Positions 8,709 to 16,744 of a stretch of DNA of 64,000 nucleotides are shown here, piece by piece. Under the pieces are notes generated by a model that searched no databases, was not told the origin of the DNA, and saw only the letters and a program-made list of their open reading frames with translations. The stretch spans positions 15,173-79,172 of the forward strand of contig JH599958.1 in the NCBI GenBank assembly GCA_000245075.1. Direction: 5' to 3'. How positions within the stretch are numbered: the stretch's first letter is position 1; each line of letters begins with the position of its first letter. The DNA is from Acetobacteraceae bacterium AT-5844 (lineage in GTDB: Bacteria > Pseudomonadota > Alphaproteobacteria > Acetobacterales > Acetobacteraceae). The translations under genes were made by a program, and so were the position numbers.

Positions 8709-10880
8709 ATGACCGTGCAAAGCAACCTCTCCCGCCGCCGCTTCGTCATCGGATCGGCCGCTGCTGCCGGCGGGCTTTCCCTAGGTTTTGGGCTTCCCGA
8801 CGCGCCGTCTGCCCTGGCACAGGCCAGTTCATCGCTGCCCGAGGTCAATGCCTGGGTTGTCATCCGGCCCGATGAAACCGTCGTCATCCGTATCGCCCGT
8901 TCCGAGATGGGTCAGGGCACGCTCACCGGCCTCGCGCAGCTTGTAGCTGAGGAACTGGAATGTGACTGGGCGAGGGTGACAACGGAATTTCCTGGCCCTT
9001 CGGAAAGCCTGCGCCGCAACCGTGTCTGGGGCAATTTCTCCACGGGTGGCAGCCGTGGCATCCGTGAATCGGAACGGCTGGTGCGGGAGGGCGGCGCCGC
9101 TGCCCGCCATATGCTCGTCGCAGCCGCCGCTGCCGATTGGGGCGTACCAGCCGAACAGTGCCGGGTGGCGAAGGGCGTGATCACCCACCCCGCTTCCAAT
9201 CGCAGCGTCACCTATGGTGCGGTAGCCTCCGCCGCCTCCCGCATGACGCCGCCTTCCAGCATCACGCTGAAGGACCCCAAGGACTGGACGATAGCCGGGC
9301 AGCCGCTGCCCCGGCTGGATACGGCAGAGAAGCTGACCGGCAAGCTGGTCTATGGCGCCGATCTGCAGTTCCCTGGCATGCTCAACGCGGCGGTGAAAGC
9401 CTGCCCTTACTCTGGCGGCAAGATCGCGTCCTATGACGAAGCCGCCGTTGCCAATATGCCCGGCGTCCGCAAGGTGATCCGCATCGGAGACGCGACCGTC
9501 GCCGTGGTAGCCGACACCTGGTGGCGTGCCAAGACAGCGCTCGATGCTCTGCCGATCACCTGGGACGAAGGGCCGTACCGGGACCTGACCAGCGCCTCCA
9601 TCGCTGAGACGCTGAATGAGGGGCTGGATGCCGACGAGGCCTTTATCGGCAACCGCGCTGGCGATGCGAAGGCGGTCCTGGCCCGCTCGCAGCGCAAGGT
9701 CACCGCCACCTATGCCTTCCCATTCCAGAACCATGCGACCATGGAACCGATGAACGCGACCGCCTTGTTCACCGGCGACCGCTGCGAAGTCTGGGTCCCG
9801 ACGCAAAATGGCGAGGCGAGTCTGGCCGCGGCCGCCGAAGCGGCGGGCCTTCCCGCCCGCCAGTGCGAGGTTCACAAGCTGATGCTGGGCGGTGGCTTCG
9901 GCCGACGCGGCTTCCAGGACTATGTGACCCAGGCTGTCACCATCGCCAGGCACTTCCAGGGCACGCATGTGAAGCTGCTCTGGTCGCGCGAGGAGGATAT
10001 GCTCCAGGGCTACTATCACCCGACCACACAGTGCCGGATGAGCGGTGCGCTGGACGATCAGGGCAATCTCATCGCGCTGCACATGCGCATCTCCGGCCAG
10101 TCCATCCTCGCCTCCGTCCGGCCGGAGGGGATGCAGGGCGGCATGGACCCGGTGGTGTTCCAGGGCCTGACGCCAAACAGTCCCGAGGGCATGCTGGGCT
10201 ACAGCATTCCGGACCTGCTGATCGACCACGCCATGCGCAACCCGCCAATCCGGCCGGGCTTCTGGCGGGGCGTCAACCTGAACCAGAATGCCGTTTACGT
10301 GGAATGTTTCATGGATGAGCTGGCGCACGAAGCTGGCATCGATCCCCTCGCCTTCCGCCGCAAACTGATGGCCAATCATCCGAAGCATCTCGCTACGCTG
10401 AACGCCGTGGCGGAGCGCATCGGATGGGACACGCCACCCGCCGCCGGTGTCGGCCGGGGCCTGGCACAGATCATGGGCTTCGGGGCTTACGTCGCGGCGG
10501 CAGCCGAGGTGTCGGTCGAGAATGGCGAGTTGAAGGTGCATCGCATCATCGCCGCCACTGACCCTGGCCATGTCGTGAATCCGGCCCAGGTGGAGCGGCA
10601 GGTGGAGGGATCCTTCGCCTACGGACTTTCGGCGGGGCTGCTGGGCGAATGCACCGTCACCGGCGGGCGTATCGACCAGGAGAATTTCGACACCTATGAC
10701 GTGGTGCGCATGGTGCAGATGCCAAAGGTCGAGACGATCATGCTCCCCAGCGGCGGCTTCTGGGGCGGTGTGGGCGAGCCGACTATCGCCGTCGCCACAC
10801 CCGCCGTGCTGAATGCGCTGTTCGCCGCGACGGGAAAGCGCATCCGCATGTTGCCCTTGAAGAACCACTCGCTGGCATGA
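8709..10880 (+). CDS. iorB: Molybdenum hydroxylase large subunit, molybdopterin-binding (IorB type)
   Basis: Catalytic subunit (723 aa) of a two-subunit molybdenum hydroxylase. The N-terminus carries a twin-arginine signal (SRRRFVIG, then a hydrophobic stretch), so the folded cofactor-loaded enzyme is exported by Tat. Family markers include RSEMGQGTLTGLAQ, GNFSTGGSRGI, LGGGFGRRGFQDY and RPGFWRGVN, and the C-terminal region contains GGFWGGVGEP near the active-site loop. The substrate may be an aldehyde or N-heterocycle as in known relatives, but the genetic context suggests a role with the Sox-like genes. A GAGGAGGCGG ribosome-binding site overlaps the iorA stop codon region. The last codons overlap the start of the next cytochrome gene by ATGA. 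Confidence 0.88.
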   Translation: MTVQSNLSRRRFVIGSAAAAGGLSLGFGLPDAPSALAQASSSLPEVNAWVVIRPDETVVIRIARSEMGQGTLTGLAQLVAEELECDWARVTTEFPGPSESLRRNRVWGNFSTGGSRGIRESERLVREGGAAARHMLVAAAAADWGVPAEQCRVAKGVITHPASNRSVTYGAVASAASRMTPPSSITLKDPKDWTIAGQPLPRLDTAEKLTGKLVYGADLQFPGMLNAAVKACPYSGGKIASYDEAAVANMPGVRKVIRIGDATVAVVADTWWRAKTALDALPITWDEGPYRDLTSASIAETLNEGLDADEAFIGNRAGDAKAVLARSQRKVTATYAFPFQNHATMEPMNATALFTGDRCEVWVPTQNGEASLAAAAEAAGLPARQCEVHKLMLGGGFGRRGFQDYVTQAVTIARHFQGTHVKLLWSREEDMLQGYYHPTTQCRMSGALDDQGNLIALHMRISGQSILASVRPEGMQGGMDPVVFQGLTPNSPEGMLGYSIPDLLIDHAMRNPPIRPGFWRGVNLNQNAVYVECFMDELAHEAGIDPLAFRRKLMANHPKHLATLNAVAERIGWDTPPAAGVGRGLAQIMGFGAYVAAAAEVSVENGELKVHRIIAATDPGHVVNPAQVERQVEGSFAYGLSAGLLGECTVTGGRIDQENFDTYDVVRMVQMPKVETIMLPSGGFWGGVGEPTIAVATPAVLNALFAATGKRIRMLPLKNHSLA

Positions 10881-11185
10881 GGAGGGCAGTGGCGGCCGTA
10901 ATCGGGGCTGTCACCCTGGCTCCGGCGGCGGCGCAATCCGCCGCCGAGGCACCGCCGGGCGCGCTGGGCTGTGCCGGTTGCCACGGGGCCCCGGCGGCGG
11001 GGGTGATCCCCGATATCGCCGGGCAGCCTGCCCAGGCGACCGTCGCCTCACTGCTGGCCTATCGCACGGGCACCGGCACGGGAAGCGTGATGGAGCGCAT
11101 CGCCAAGGGATTTTCGGAGGATGAAATCCGTGCCATCGCCGAGTGGTTCGCCGCCAGGGGCACCGCGACACTTCACCGGCCGTAG
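10877..11185 (+). CDS. Small c-type cytochrome, flavocytochrome c heme subunit-like (FccA/SoxE)
   Basis: Protein of 102 aa with a signal peptide (first 19-20 residues) and a single CAGCH heme site at 32-36. The tail contains GFSEDEIRAIAEWFA, typical of cytochrome c subunits that pair with sulfide dehydrogenase flavoproteins. The start overlaps the iorB stop (ATGA), and its own 3' end overlaps the flavoprotein gene by about 50 bases, so the three are translationally coupled. It is likely the heme partner of the next gene. Alternatively it serves as the cytochrome subunit of the molybdenum hydroxylase, as in acetic acid bacteria aldehyde dehydrogenases. Confidence 0.75.
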   Translation: MRRAVAAVIGAVTLAPAAAQSAAEAPPGALGCAGCHGAPAAGVIPDIAGQPAQATVASLLAYRTGTGTGSVMERIAKGFSEDEIRAIAEWFAARGTATLHRP

Positions 11186-12416
11186 AACACTCCTGCTGGC
11201 CGCAGGAGCGGCTGGGCTGGGCGCGCCCGCACTGCTGGCCCAGACACCGCCGCGCGTCGTCGTGGTGGGCGGAGGCTTCGCTGGCGCCACTTGTGCCCGG
11301 GATCTCGCCGCCGCGGGCCTTGCCGTCACCCTGGTCGAGCCCCGGGCGGAGTATGTCGCCTGCCCCTTCTCCAATGCCGTGATCGCTGGCCTGCGTCAGA
11401 TGGAGCAGCAGCGCTTTTCCTATGCCGCGCTGGAGGCCAATGGCCTGCGCCGCATTGCCCAGCCGGCAACGGGGCTGGAGGATGGGCGCGTGCTGCTGGC
11501 GGATGGAACCACCCTTCCGTATGACCGGCTGGTCCTCGCCCCCGGCATCGAACTCCGTTTCGATGCCATCACTGGCTACGACGCGGCGGCGGCGGGACGC
11601 ATGCCGCATGCCTGGCAAGCCGGACCGCAGACTTTGCTGCTACGCCAGCAGTTGGAGGCGATGCCGGATGGCGGCGTGGTGGCCATCGCCGCGCCCGCCA
11701 ATCCCTTCCGCTGCCCACCCGGCCCTTATGAGCGGGCGAGCCTGATCGCGCATTACCTCAAGACACATAAGCCACGCTCCAAGCTGTTGATCCTCGATGC
11801 CAAGGACAGCTTCTCCAAGCAGCGTCTGTTCGAGGCCGCGTGGCAGGCGCTTTATCCGGGCCTGATCGAATGGGTGTCGCTCTCCTTCGGCGGCAATGTG
11901 ACGGAGGTCGATGCGGCGGAGGGCGTGCTGGTGACAGAGTTCGGCCGGCATCGCGCCGATGTGGCCAACGTCATTCCGCCACAGCGCGCGGGCGCTATCG
12001 CACGGGTGGCGGGTGTAACGGATGCTTCCGGCTGGTGCCCGGTTGATCCCGTGACCTTCGAATCCCGTCTGCGGCCGGGCGTGCATGTGGTCGGCGATGC
12101 AGCCATCGGCGGTGCGATGCCGAAATCCGCCTTCACCGCCAATGCCCAGGCCCGCGCTTGCGCTGCTGCCGTTGTCGCCCTTCTCGCCGGCGAGACCCCG
12201 CGCCCGCCGAAGCTGATCAACACCTGCTACAGCCTGCTGGCGCCTGACTACGGCATCTCGATCGCCGGAGTGTATTCACCCCGCAATGGCCTGCTGGCCG
12301 AGGTGGAAGGCGCCGGAGGTATCAGCCCGGCGGATGCGCCCCCGGAGATCCGCGCGGCGGAGGCCGCACATGCCGAAGGATGGTTCCGCGTTATCACCCA
12401 GGCGGTGTTCGGGTGA
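11130..12416 (+). CDS. Flavocytochrome c sulfide dehydrogenase-like flavoprotein (FccB/SoxF)
   Basis: FAD-dependent periplasmic oxidoreductase of about 428 aa that in known relatives oxidises sulfide or low-valence sulfur and feeds cytochrome c. A GRRTLLLAAGAAG signal precedes the FAD fold RVVVVGGGFAGATCARDLA. YVACPFSN supplies a cysteine near the position of the flavin-linked cysteine of FccB. NPFRCPPGPYERASLIAHYL and NTCYSLLAPDYGISIAGVY are near-signature stretches of this family and carry the two redox cysteines. I favour the GTG at 11130: GGAGG at 11116-11120 is nine bases away from it but directly abuts the ATG at 11121, leaving no spacer. The gene overlaps its neighbours on both sides (GTGA with soxX). 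Confidence 0.82.
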   Translation: MPSPSGSPPGAPRHFTGRRTLLLAAGAAGLGAPALLAQTPPRVVVVGGGFAGATCARDLAAAGLAVTLVEPRAEYVACPFSNAVIAGLRQMEQQRFSYAALEANGLRRIAQPATGLEDGRVLLADGTTLPYDRLVLAPGIELRFDAITGYDAAAAGRMPHAWQAGPQTLLLRQQLEAMPDGGVVAIAAPANPFRCPPGPYERASLIAHYLKTHKPRSKLLILDAKDSFSKQRLFEAAWQALYPGLIEWVSLSFGGNVTEVDAAEGVLVTEFGRHRADVANVIPPQRAGAIARVAGVTDASGWCPVDPVTFESRLRPGVHVVGDAAIGGAMPKSAFTANAQARACAAAVVALLAGETPRPPKLINTCYSLLAPDYGISIAGVYSPRNGLLAEVEGAGGISPADAPPEIRAAEAAHAEGWFRVITQAVFG

Positions 12417-12862
12417 GCCCGCATCTGGCCAGCCTGCTGCTTTGGCTGCCCTTGCTGGGAACGACCAATGCCGTGGCGACATCCGGGCTCCCGCTCATGG
12501 CGGACGACGCGATCCCCGCCTCCCTGACCGGCCGGGCGGGCGATGCGGCGCGCGGCGCGGCCCTGCTGGCGGAGCGCCACCGCAGCCTTTGCGTGCTCTG
12601 CCATGCCGGGATCGAAGGCGTCCCGCCGCATATGCAGGGCGATCTGGCCCCCAGCCTGGAGGGGATCGGGCAACGGCTTTCGGCCGGGCAGTTGCGCCTG
12701 CGTATCGCCGATATGCGCCAACTCAACCCGGCCAGCATCATGCCCACCTATCTTGTCGCGCGGGATGCTCCCCGCACCGGCGAAGCGTGGCGTGGCCGGC
12801 CCATTCTCTCCGCACAGGACATCGAGGATCTCGTGGCCTATCTCTCCAGCCCGAAAGATTGA
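12413..12862 (+). CDS. soxX: Sulfur oxidation c-type cytochrome SoxX-like
   Basis: Heme protein (149 aa) expected to pair with SoxA as SoxAX, which joins a sulfur substrate to the carrier cysteine of SoxY. It has a signal peptide, CVLCH as the heme site, then the SoxX-like run GDLAPSLEGIGQRLSAGQLRLRI and NPASIMPTYLV, where the methionine is the probable axial ligand. Translation starts at a GTG that overlaps the flavoprotein stop codon (GTGA). soxY begins 3 bases after the end. The protein is shorter than many SoxX but complete. Confidence 0.82.
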   Translation: MSPHLASLLLWLPLLGTTNAVATSGLPLMADDAIPASLTGRAGDAARGAALLAERHRSLCVLCHAGIEGVPPHMQGDLAPSLEGIGQRLSAGQLRLRIADMRQLNPASIMPTYLVARDAPRTGEAWRGRPILSAQDIEDLVAYLSSPKD

Positions 12863-12865
12863 CGC

Positions 12866-13324
12866 ATGGACGCTTGTTGCACCGCCACCCGGCGCGGCGT
12901 GATCGGCGGCGTGGTGGCCGCCCTGGTACTGGCGCCTCCCCGCCTTGCCCTGGCCCGGCCCAGCCTGCAGGAAGCCGTCGCCAGTTTCGCCGGCGGCGCT
13001 GAGGTCCAGGAAGGGCGGGTCACGCTGGACATCGCGCCGCTGGTGGAGAACGGCAATGCGGTGGGGCTCTCCGTCGCGGTGGATAGCCCCATGCAGCCCG
13101 AGGATTTCGTCCGCCGGATCGGCCTGTTCAATGAGCGGAACCCACAGGCCGATATCGCCGTGTTCCATCTTGGCCCCCGCGCAGGCCGCGCGGCGGTCTC
13201 CACGCGCATCCGGCTCGCGACATCTCAGCAGGTCGTCGCCGTCGCCGAGATGAGCGACGGCAGCTTCTGGGCCCAAAGCGGCAGCGTGATCGTCACGCTG
13301 GCCGCCTGCATCGAGTCACTGTGA
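12866..13324 (+). CDS. SoxY-related carrier protein with AACIE arm
   Basis: Periplasmic carrier of 152 aa with a Tat-like leader (TRRGVIGG). The body matches SoxY: PLVENGNAVGLSVAVDSPM, STRIRLATSQQVVAVAEMSDGSFW. The C-terminus differs: canonical SoxY ends in GGCGG, whose cysteine carries the sulfur substrate, whereas this one ends VTLAACIESL with Cys148 five residues from the end. I recall that databases separate such proteins as SoxY-related AACIE-arm proteins, distinct from true SoxY. The cysteine could still act as a swinging-arm thiol, but the substrate may not be thiosulfate. Its stop codon overlaps the soxZ start. Confidence 0.85.
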   Translation: MDACCTATRRGVIGGVVAALVLAPPRLALARPSLQEAVASFAGGAEVQEGRVTLDIAPLVENGNAVGLSVAVDSPMQPEDFVRRIGLFNERNPQADIAVFHLGPRAGRAAVSTRIRLATSQQVVAVAEMSDGSFWAQSGSVIVTLAACIESL

Positions 13325-13644
13325 TGCTTCGCACCCTGCTCAGCGTTCCGAAGACCGCCCGGCGCGGCGAGATCATTCAGATCCGCGCCATGATCGCCCA
13401 CCCCATGGAAACCGGCCACCGCATGGGCCCAAACGGCGTGGAGATCCCACGGAAGATCATCAACCGCCTGGTCTGCACCTATGCTGGCGAGGAGGTCTTC
13501 GCCGCCGACCTGCATCCGGCCATCTCGGCCAACCCCTTCATCACTTTCCACACCGTGGCGGTGGAAAGCGGCATCCTCAGCTTCGCCTGGACCGAGGATG
13601 ACGGCGCGGTGCATCTGGCGCAGGCCGAGATTGTCGTCGAGTGA
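13324..13644 (+). CDS. soxZ: Sulfur carrier partner SoxZ
   Basis: Protein of 106 aa, the immunoglobulin-like partner that binds SoxY and exposes its cysteine arm. Recognisable features are KTARRGEIIQIRAMIAHPMETGHR near the start and FITFHTVAVESGILSFAWTEDDG near the end, both characteristic of SoxZ. It lacks a signal peptide, as is normal since it travels with SoxY through Tat. The ATG shares its A with the TGA of the preceding gene (TGATG), and the end overlaps soxA by GTGA. Confidence 0.88.
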   Translation: MLRTLLSVPKTARRGEIIQIRAMIAHPMETGHRMGPNGVEIPRKIINRLVCTYAGEEVFAADLHPAISANPFITFHTVAVESGILSFAWTEDDGAVHLAQAEIVVE

Positions 13645-14402
13645 CGCGTGTCGCCCTCCTTACGGGGCTGCTAGCCCTCGCGATCGGCGGTGGCCTTGCC
13701 TGGGGTCAGCCCCGGTCTGGCATCGATTACGCGTCACCGGAAACACGTGCCATGCAGGAGGACGACACCGCCAATCCCGGCATGCTCTGGGTGCTGGAGG
13801 GCGAACAGCTCTGGCAACAGGCCGCCGGTGAGGCTGGCCGCTCCTGCCAGGATTGCCACGGCGCGGCCACCAGCATGCGCGGCGTCGCAGCGCGATACCC
13901 TGCCTTCGACACCGGTCGGAGCCGCCCGGTCGATCTGGCTGGCCGCATCAACATCTGTCGCACGGGGCACCAAAGGGCATCCCCGCTTGGCCACGAAGCC
14001 CCGGACATGCTCGCCCTGACGGCCTTCGTCGCCCATCAGTCGCGCGGCATGCCCGTCGTGCCCGACCAGGACCCACGGATCGAGCCCTTCCGCGAGAATG
14101 GCCGGCGCATCTTCGAGCAACGCATGGGACAGCTGGATCTCGCCTGTTCCAGCTGCCATCAGGCCCATGCGGGAAACCGCCTGGGAGGCAGCGCCATCAC
14201 CGAGGGCCAGGTCAACGGCTATCCGCTATACCGGATGGAATGGCAGTCGCTGGGTTCTTTGAGGCGGCGGCTGAATAACTGCATGATCGGCATCCGGGCC
14301 GAGCCATTTCCCGAGGACGCGCCGGAAATGGTCGACCTCGAGCTTTATCTGACAGCACGCGGCGCCGGCCTCCCGATCGAAACCCCGGCGGTCCGCCCCT
14401 GA
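13641..14402 (+). CDS. soxA: Sulfur oxidation diheme cytochrome SoxA-like
   Basis: Catalytic subunit (253 aa) of the SoxAX cytochrome. A signal peptide (ending near AWG) is followed by two heme sites, CQDCH and CSSCH. The conserved RRRLNNC...IRAEPF segment holds the cysteine that in known SoxA is the persulfide heme ligand, so the enzyme looks competent. RINICRTGHQ is also typical. It starts at a GTG overlapping soxZ. It is the last gene of the tightly packed sox-like run. No soxB or soxCD follows, and a response regulator comes next after 55 bases. Confidence 0.85.
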   Translation: MTRVALLTGLLALAIGGGLAWGQPRSGIDYASPETRAMQEDDTANPGMLWVLEGEQLWQQAAGEAGRSCQDCHGAATSMRGVAARYPAFDTGRSRPVDLAGRINICRTGHQRASPLGHEAPDMLALTAFVAHQSRGMPVVPDQDPRIEPFRENGRRIFEQRMGQLDLACSSCHQAHAGNRLGGSAITEGQVNGYPLYRMEWQSLGSLRRRLNNCMIGIRAEPFPEDAPEMVDLELYLTARGAGLPIETPAVRP

Positions 14403-14457
14403 CATCGGCTAAAAGGCACTCCGGGCATTCGATGATATGAGAGTACAGGAACTTGCC

Positions 14458-15198
14458 ATGCTCGAGCGGGGGGAACACGTGGAACCGACACCGCATATTG
14501 CCGTCGTTGACGACCATCGCGACATTCGCGATCTCGTGGGCCGCTATCTGGTGCAGCACGGCTACCGTGTCAGCCTGGCGGAGAACAGCGCGGCGCTGCG
14601 CCGGCTGCTGGAGAAAAGCGCGCCGGACCTGATCGTGCTCGACATCATGATGCCAGGCGAAGATGGGCTGTCCCTCTGCCGGCAATTGCGCAGCACCACT
14701 GAACTGCCGGTCATTCTCCTGACCGCCATGACCGATGAGACGGACCGGATCGTCGGGCTGGAGGTCGGTGCGGATGACTATCTCGGCAAGCCGTTCAACC
14801 CTCGCGAGCTGCTCGCGCGCATCAAGGCGGTGCTGCGCCGCGTCAACAGCCTGCCACCGCGTCGCGGCCAGTTCACGGGCAAGTTGCTGCGCTTCGACCG
14901 GTGGACGCTGGATGCCGGCCGCAGGGAGCTGCTGGGCGATGACGGCGTCGCCGTGCCGCTCAGCACCGCGGAGTTCAGGCTGCTCTCCGCCTTTCTTGAC
15001 CATCCCAGGATGGTTCTCAGCCGCGATCAGTTGCTGGATCTCACGGCCGGCCGGCAGGCGGATGCCTATGACCGCAGCATCGACAATCAGGTCAGCCGGC
15101 TGCGCAAGAAGATCGAGCTGGATCCACGGACACCCACCCTCATCAAGACGCAATGGGGCGGTGGCTACAGCCTTGTAGCCGAGGTAAGGCCGGCATGA
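14458..15198 (+). CDS. OmpR-family response regulator
   Basis: DNA-binding response regulator of 246 aa from the chosen start. The receiver domain has the acidic pair D18/D19, phospho-acceptor D62 (LIVLDIMMPG) and the KPF lysine motif. The C-terminal winged-helix domain ends in NQVSRLRKKIE and GGGYSLVAEV. I chose the ATG at 14458 because CAGGAA precedes it at normal spacing. An in-frame ATG at 14437 has none. It overlaps the kinase gene by ATGA. It sits 55 bases after soxA on the same strand and might control the sox-like genes, but no direct evidence is visible. Confidence 0.88.
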   Translation: MLERGEHVEPTPHIAVVDDHRDIRDLVGRYLVQHGYRVSLAENSAALRRLLEKSAPDLIVLDIMMPGEDGLSLCRQLRSTTELPVILLTAMTDETDRIVGLEVGADDYLGKPFNPRELLARIKAVLRRVNSLPPRRGQFTGKLLRFDRWTLDAGRRELLGDDGVAVPLSTAEFRLLSAFLDHPRMVLSRDQLLDLTAGRQADAYDRSIDNQVSRLRKKIELDPRTPTLIKTQWGGGYSLVAEVRPA

Positions 15199-16646
15199 AA
15201 CGCCTCTGGCGGCGCAGCCTGGCTGCGCAATTCCTGTGCTTCGCGCTCGTCTCGCTGCTGCTCTCGCAGGTCGCGGCCTTCACCATCTCGTGGGACGAGC
15301 ATGGCCATGCGATGCGGAAACTGGCCAAGGGCGAGATGCTCAACCGCTCCGCCTCCCTCGTGCGCGTGCTGGAGGCAACTCCGGCGGAACTGCAAGGCGA
15401 CATTCTGGCGGCAAGCAACACTTCGAAGTCCCGCTACTGGATTACGGAAGCCACGCCGGGCAGCGCCACAACCTGGCGCTCCGAGGCCTGGTCCCAGTTG
15501 ACGGAGCCGGTGGCCCGCGTTCTCTATTATGGCTTTGCGATGCCCAACCCCGTACAGGCAGCCACCAGCGCACCCGAAGGCGGTTCTCCAGACTGGCTCC
15601 AGGTGCCGCCGGAGGCTTGGCCATTGGCAAGGCCAGCGCAATTCCTCTATCTCGACGACCGAACCGGGATGGGCGTCACCGTGCAACTCGCCAATGGCAG
15701 CTGGCTGAATGCCGCCATGGCCAGTTCAGCCCCCGAGAACTTCTGGAACAGCCGGACCCTAACCGGGCTGACGATCTCCGCCCTCATCCTCTCGATCCTT
15801 GCCGTCATCGCGGCACGAAGCATCGCCCGCCCCATGCGCAGTCTGGCCAAGGCGGCGGAGGCGCTCGGGCGCGGGCAGCACGTCACCCCCCTGCCAGAAG
15901 CCGGACCGGATGACATTCGCCGCACCGTGGAAGCCTTTAACCGCATGCAGGAAAGGCTGACCCGCTTCGTCGAGGACCGCACCCGCATGCTCGCCGCCAT
16001 CGGGCATGATTTGCGTACCCCTCTTACCTCCCTCAGGCTGCGGGCGGAGTTTGTCCAGGATGACGAGTTGCGGGAGAAGATTCTCGACACCGCAGCCGAG
16101 ATCCAATCCATGGTGGAGGCGACCCTCAGCTTCGTCCGGGAAGAGGGCACGGCGGAGGAAACACGGACAGTCGATCTCCCGGCGCTACTTGGAAGTCTCT
16201 GCGAGGACATGGCCGAACTCGGCCACCAAGTGACCTTCGCCGAGGCAGAACGCCTCGGCTACCGCTGCCGGCCGGCGGCGCTGCGTCGCGCGTGCCGCAA
16301 TCTCATAGAGAATGCCGTGCGCTATGGAGAATGCGCTCGCGTCTCAGTCGAGCGATATCCGCACCAGGTCAGGATTGTCGTGGAGGATGACGGACCCGGC
16401 ATTCCTTGGCAGGAGCGGGAACGCGCCTTCGCTCCCTTCTACCGCCTGGAAAACTCGCGCAACCGGGAAACGGGTGGGGTTGGGCTGGGCCTTTCCATCG
16501 CGCGGACCATCGCGCGCCATCATGGCGGTGACGTGATGCTCACATCCAGCGAGCGAGGCTTCCGCGCCATTATCGTACTTCCAGCCCTGGACATGCCGGA
16601 GGGCCAACCGCCCCTCGCCCGCATGGAAGCAGGCTCCGAGCACTAA
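15195..16646 (+). CDS. Membrane sensor histidine kinase
   Basis: Protein of 483 aa: N-terminal membrane helix (about 9-29), a periplasmic sensor region of roughly 160 residues without recognised fold, a second helix near 190-210, HAMP, HisKA with phospho-acceptor H271 (AAIGHDLRTPLTSLRLR) and HATPase with N-box NLIENAVRYGE, DDGPGIP and GGVGLGLSIAR. It is the partner of the response regulator that it overlaps. GAGGTAAGG precedes the ATG. The signal it detects is unknown. Its gene ends at a hairpin shared with the convergent dihydropyrimidinase gene. Confidence 0.9.
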   Translation: MKRLWRRSLAAQFLCFALVSLLLSQVAAFTISWDEHGHAMRKLAKGEMLNRSASLVRVLEATPAELQGDILAASNTSKSRYWITEATPGSATTWRSEAWSQLTEPVARVLYYGFAMPNPVQAATSAPEGGSPDWLQVPPEAWPLARPAQFLYLDDRTGMGVTVQLANGSWLNAAMASSAPENFWNSRTLTGLTISALILSILAVIAARSIARPMRSLAKAAEALGRGQHVTPLPEAGPDDIRRTVEAFNRMQERLTRFVEDRTRMLAAIGHDLRTPLTSLRLRAEFVQDDELREKILDTAAEIQSMVEATLSFVREEGTAEETRTVDLPALLGSLCEDMAELGHQVTFAEAERLGYRCRPAALRRACRNLIENAVRYGECARVSVERYPHQVRIVVEDDGPGIPWQERERAFAPFYRLENSRNRETGGVGLGLSIARTIARHHGGDVMLTSSERGFRAIIVLPALDMPEGQPPLARMEAGSEH

Positions 16647-16692
16647 TCCCGATCAAGAGCGGCGCGGATACCGCATGTGAAAGGGGAAGCGG

Positions 16693-16725
16693 CGGATGGC
16701 GGCGTCGTAGCAGCGCCGCCATCCG
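16693..16725. terminator. Bidirectional terminator hairpin
   Basis: An 11-bp perfect stem (CGGATGGCGGC at 16693-16703, GCCGCCATCCG at 16715-16725) with an 11-base loop lies between the convergent kinase and dihydropyrimidinase genes. Confidence 0.6.
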
Positions 16726-16744
16726 TGGCCGATATACTGGCCGC

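Noticed and set aside
8829-10868. 679-codon open frame opposite the molybdenum hydroxylase large subunit
   Set aside because: Same reason: antisense to a well-supported gene, no family resemblance and low-complexity composition.
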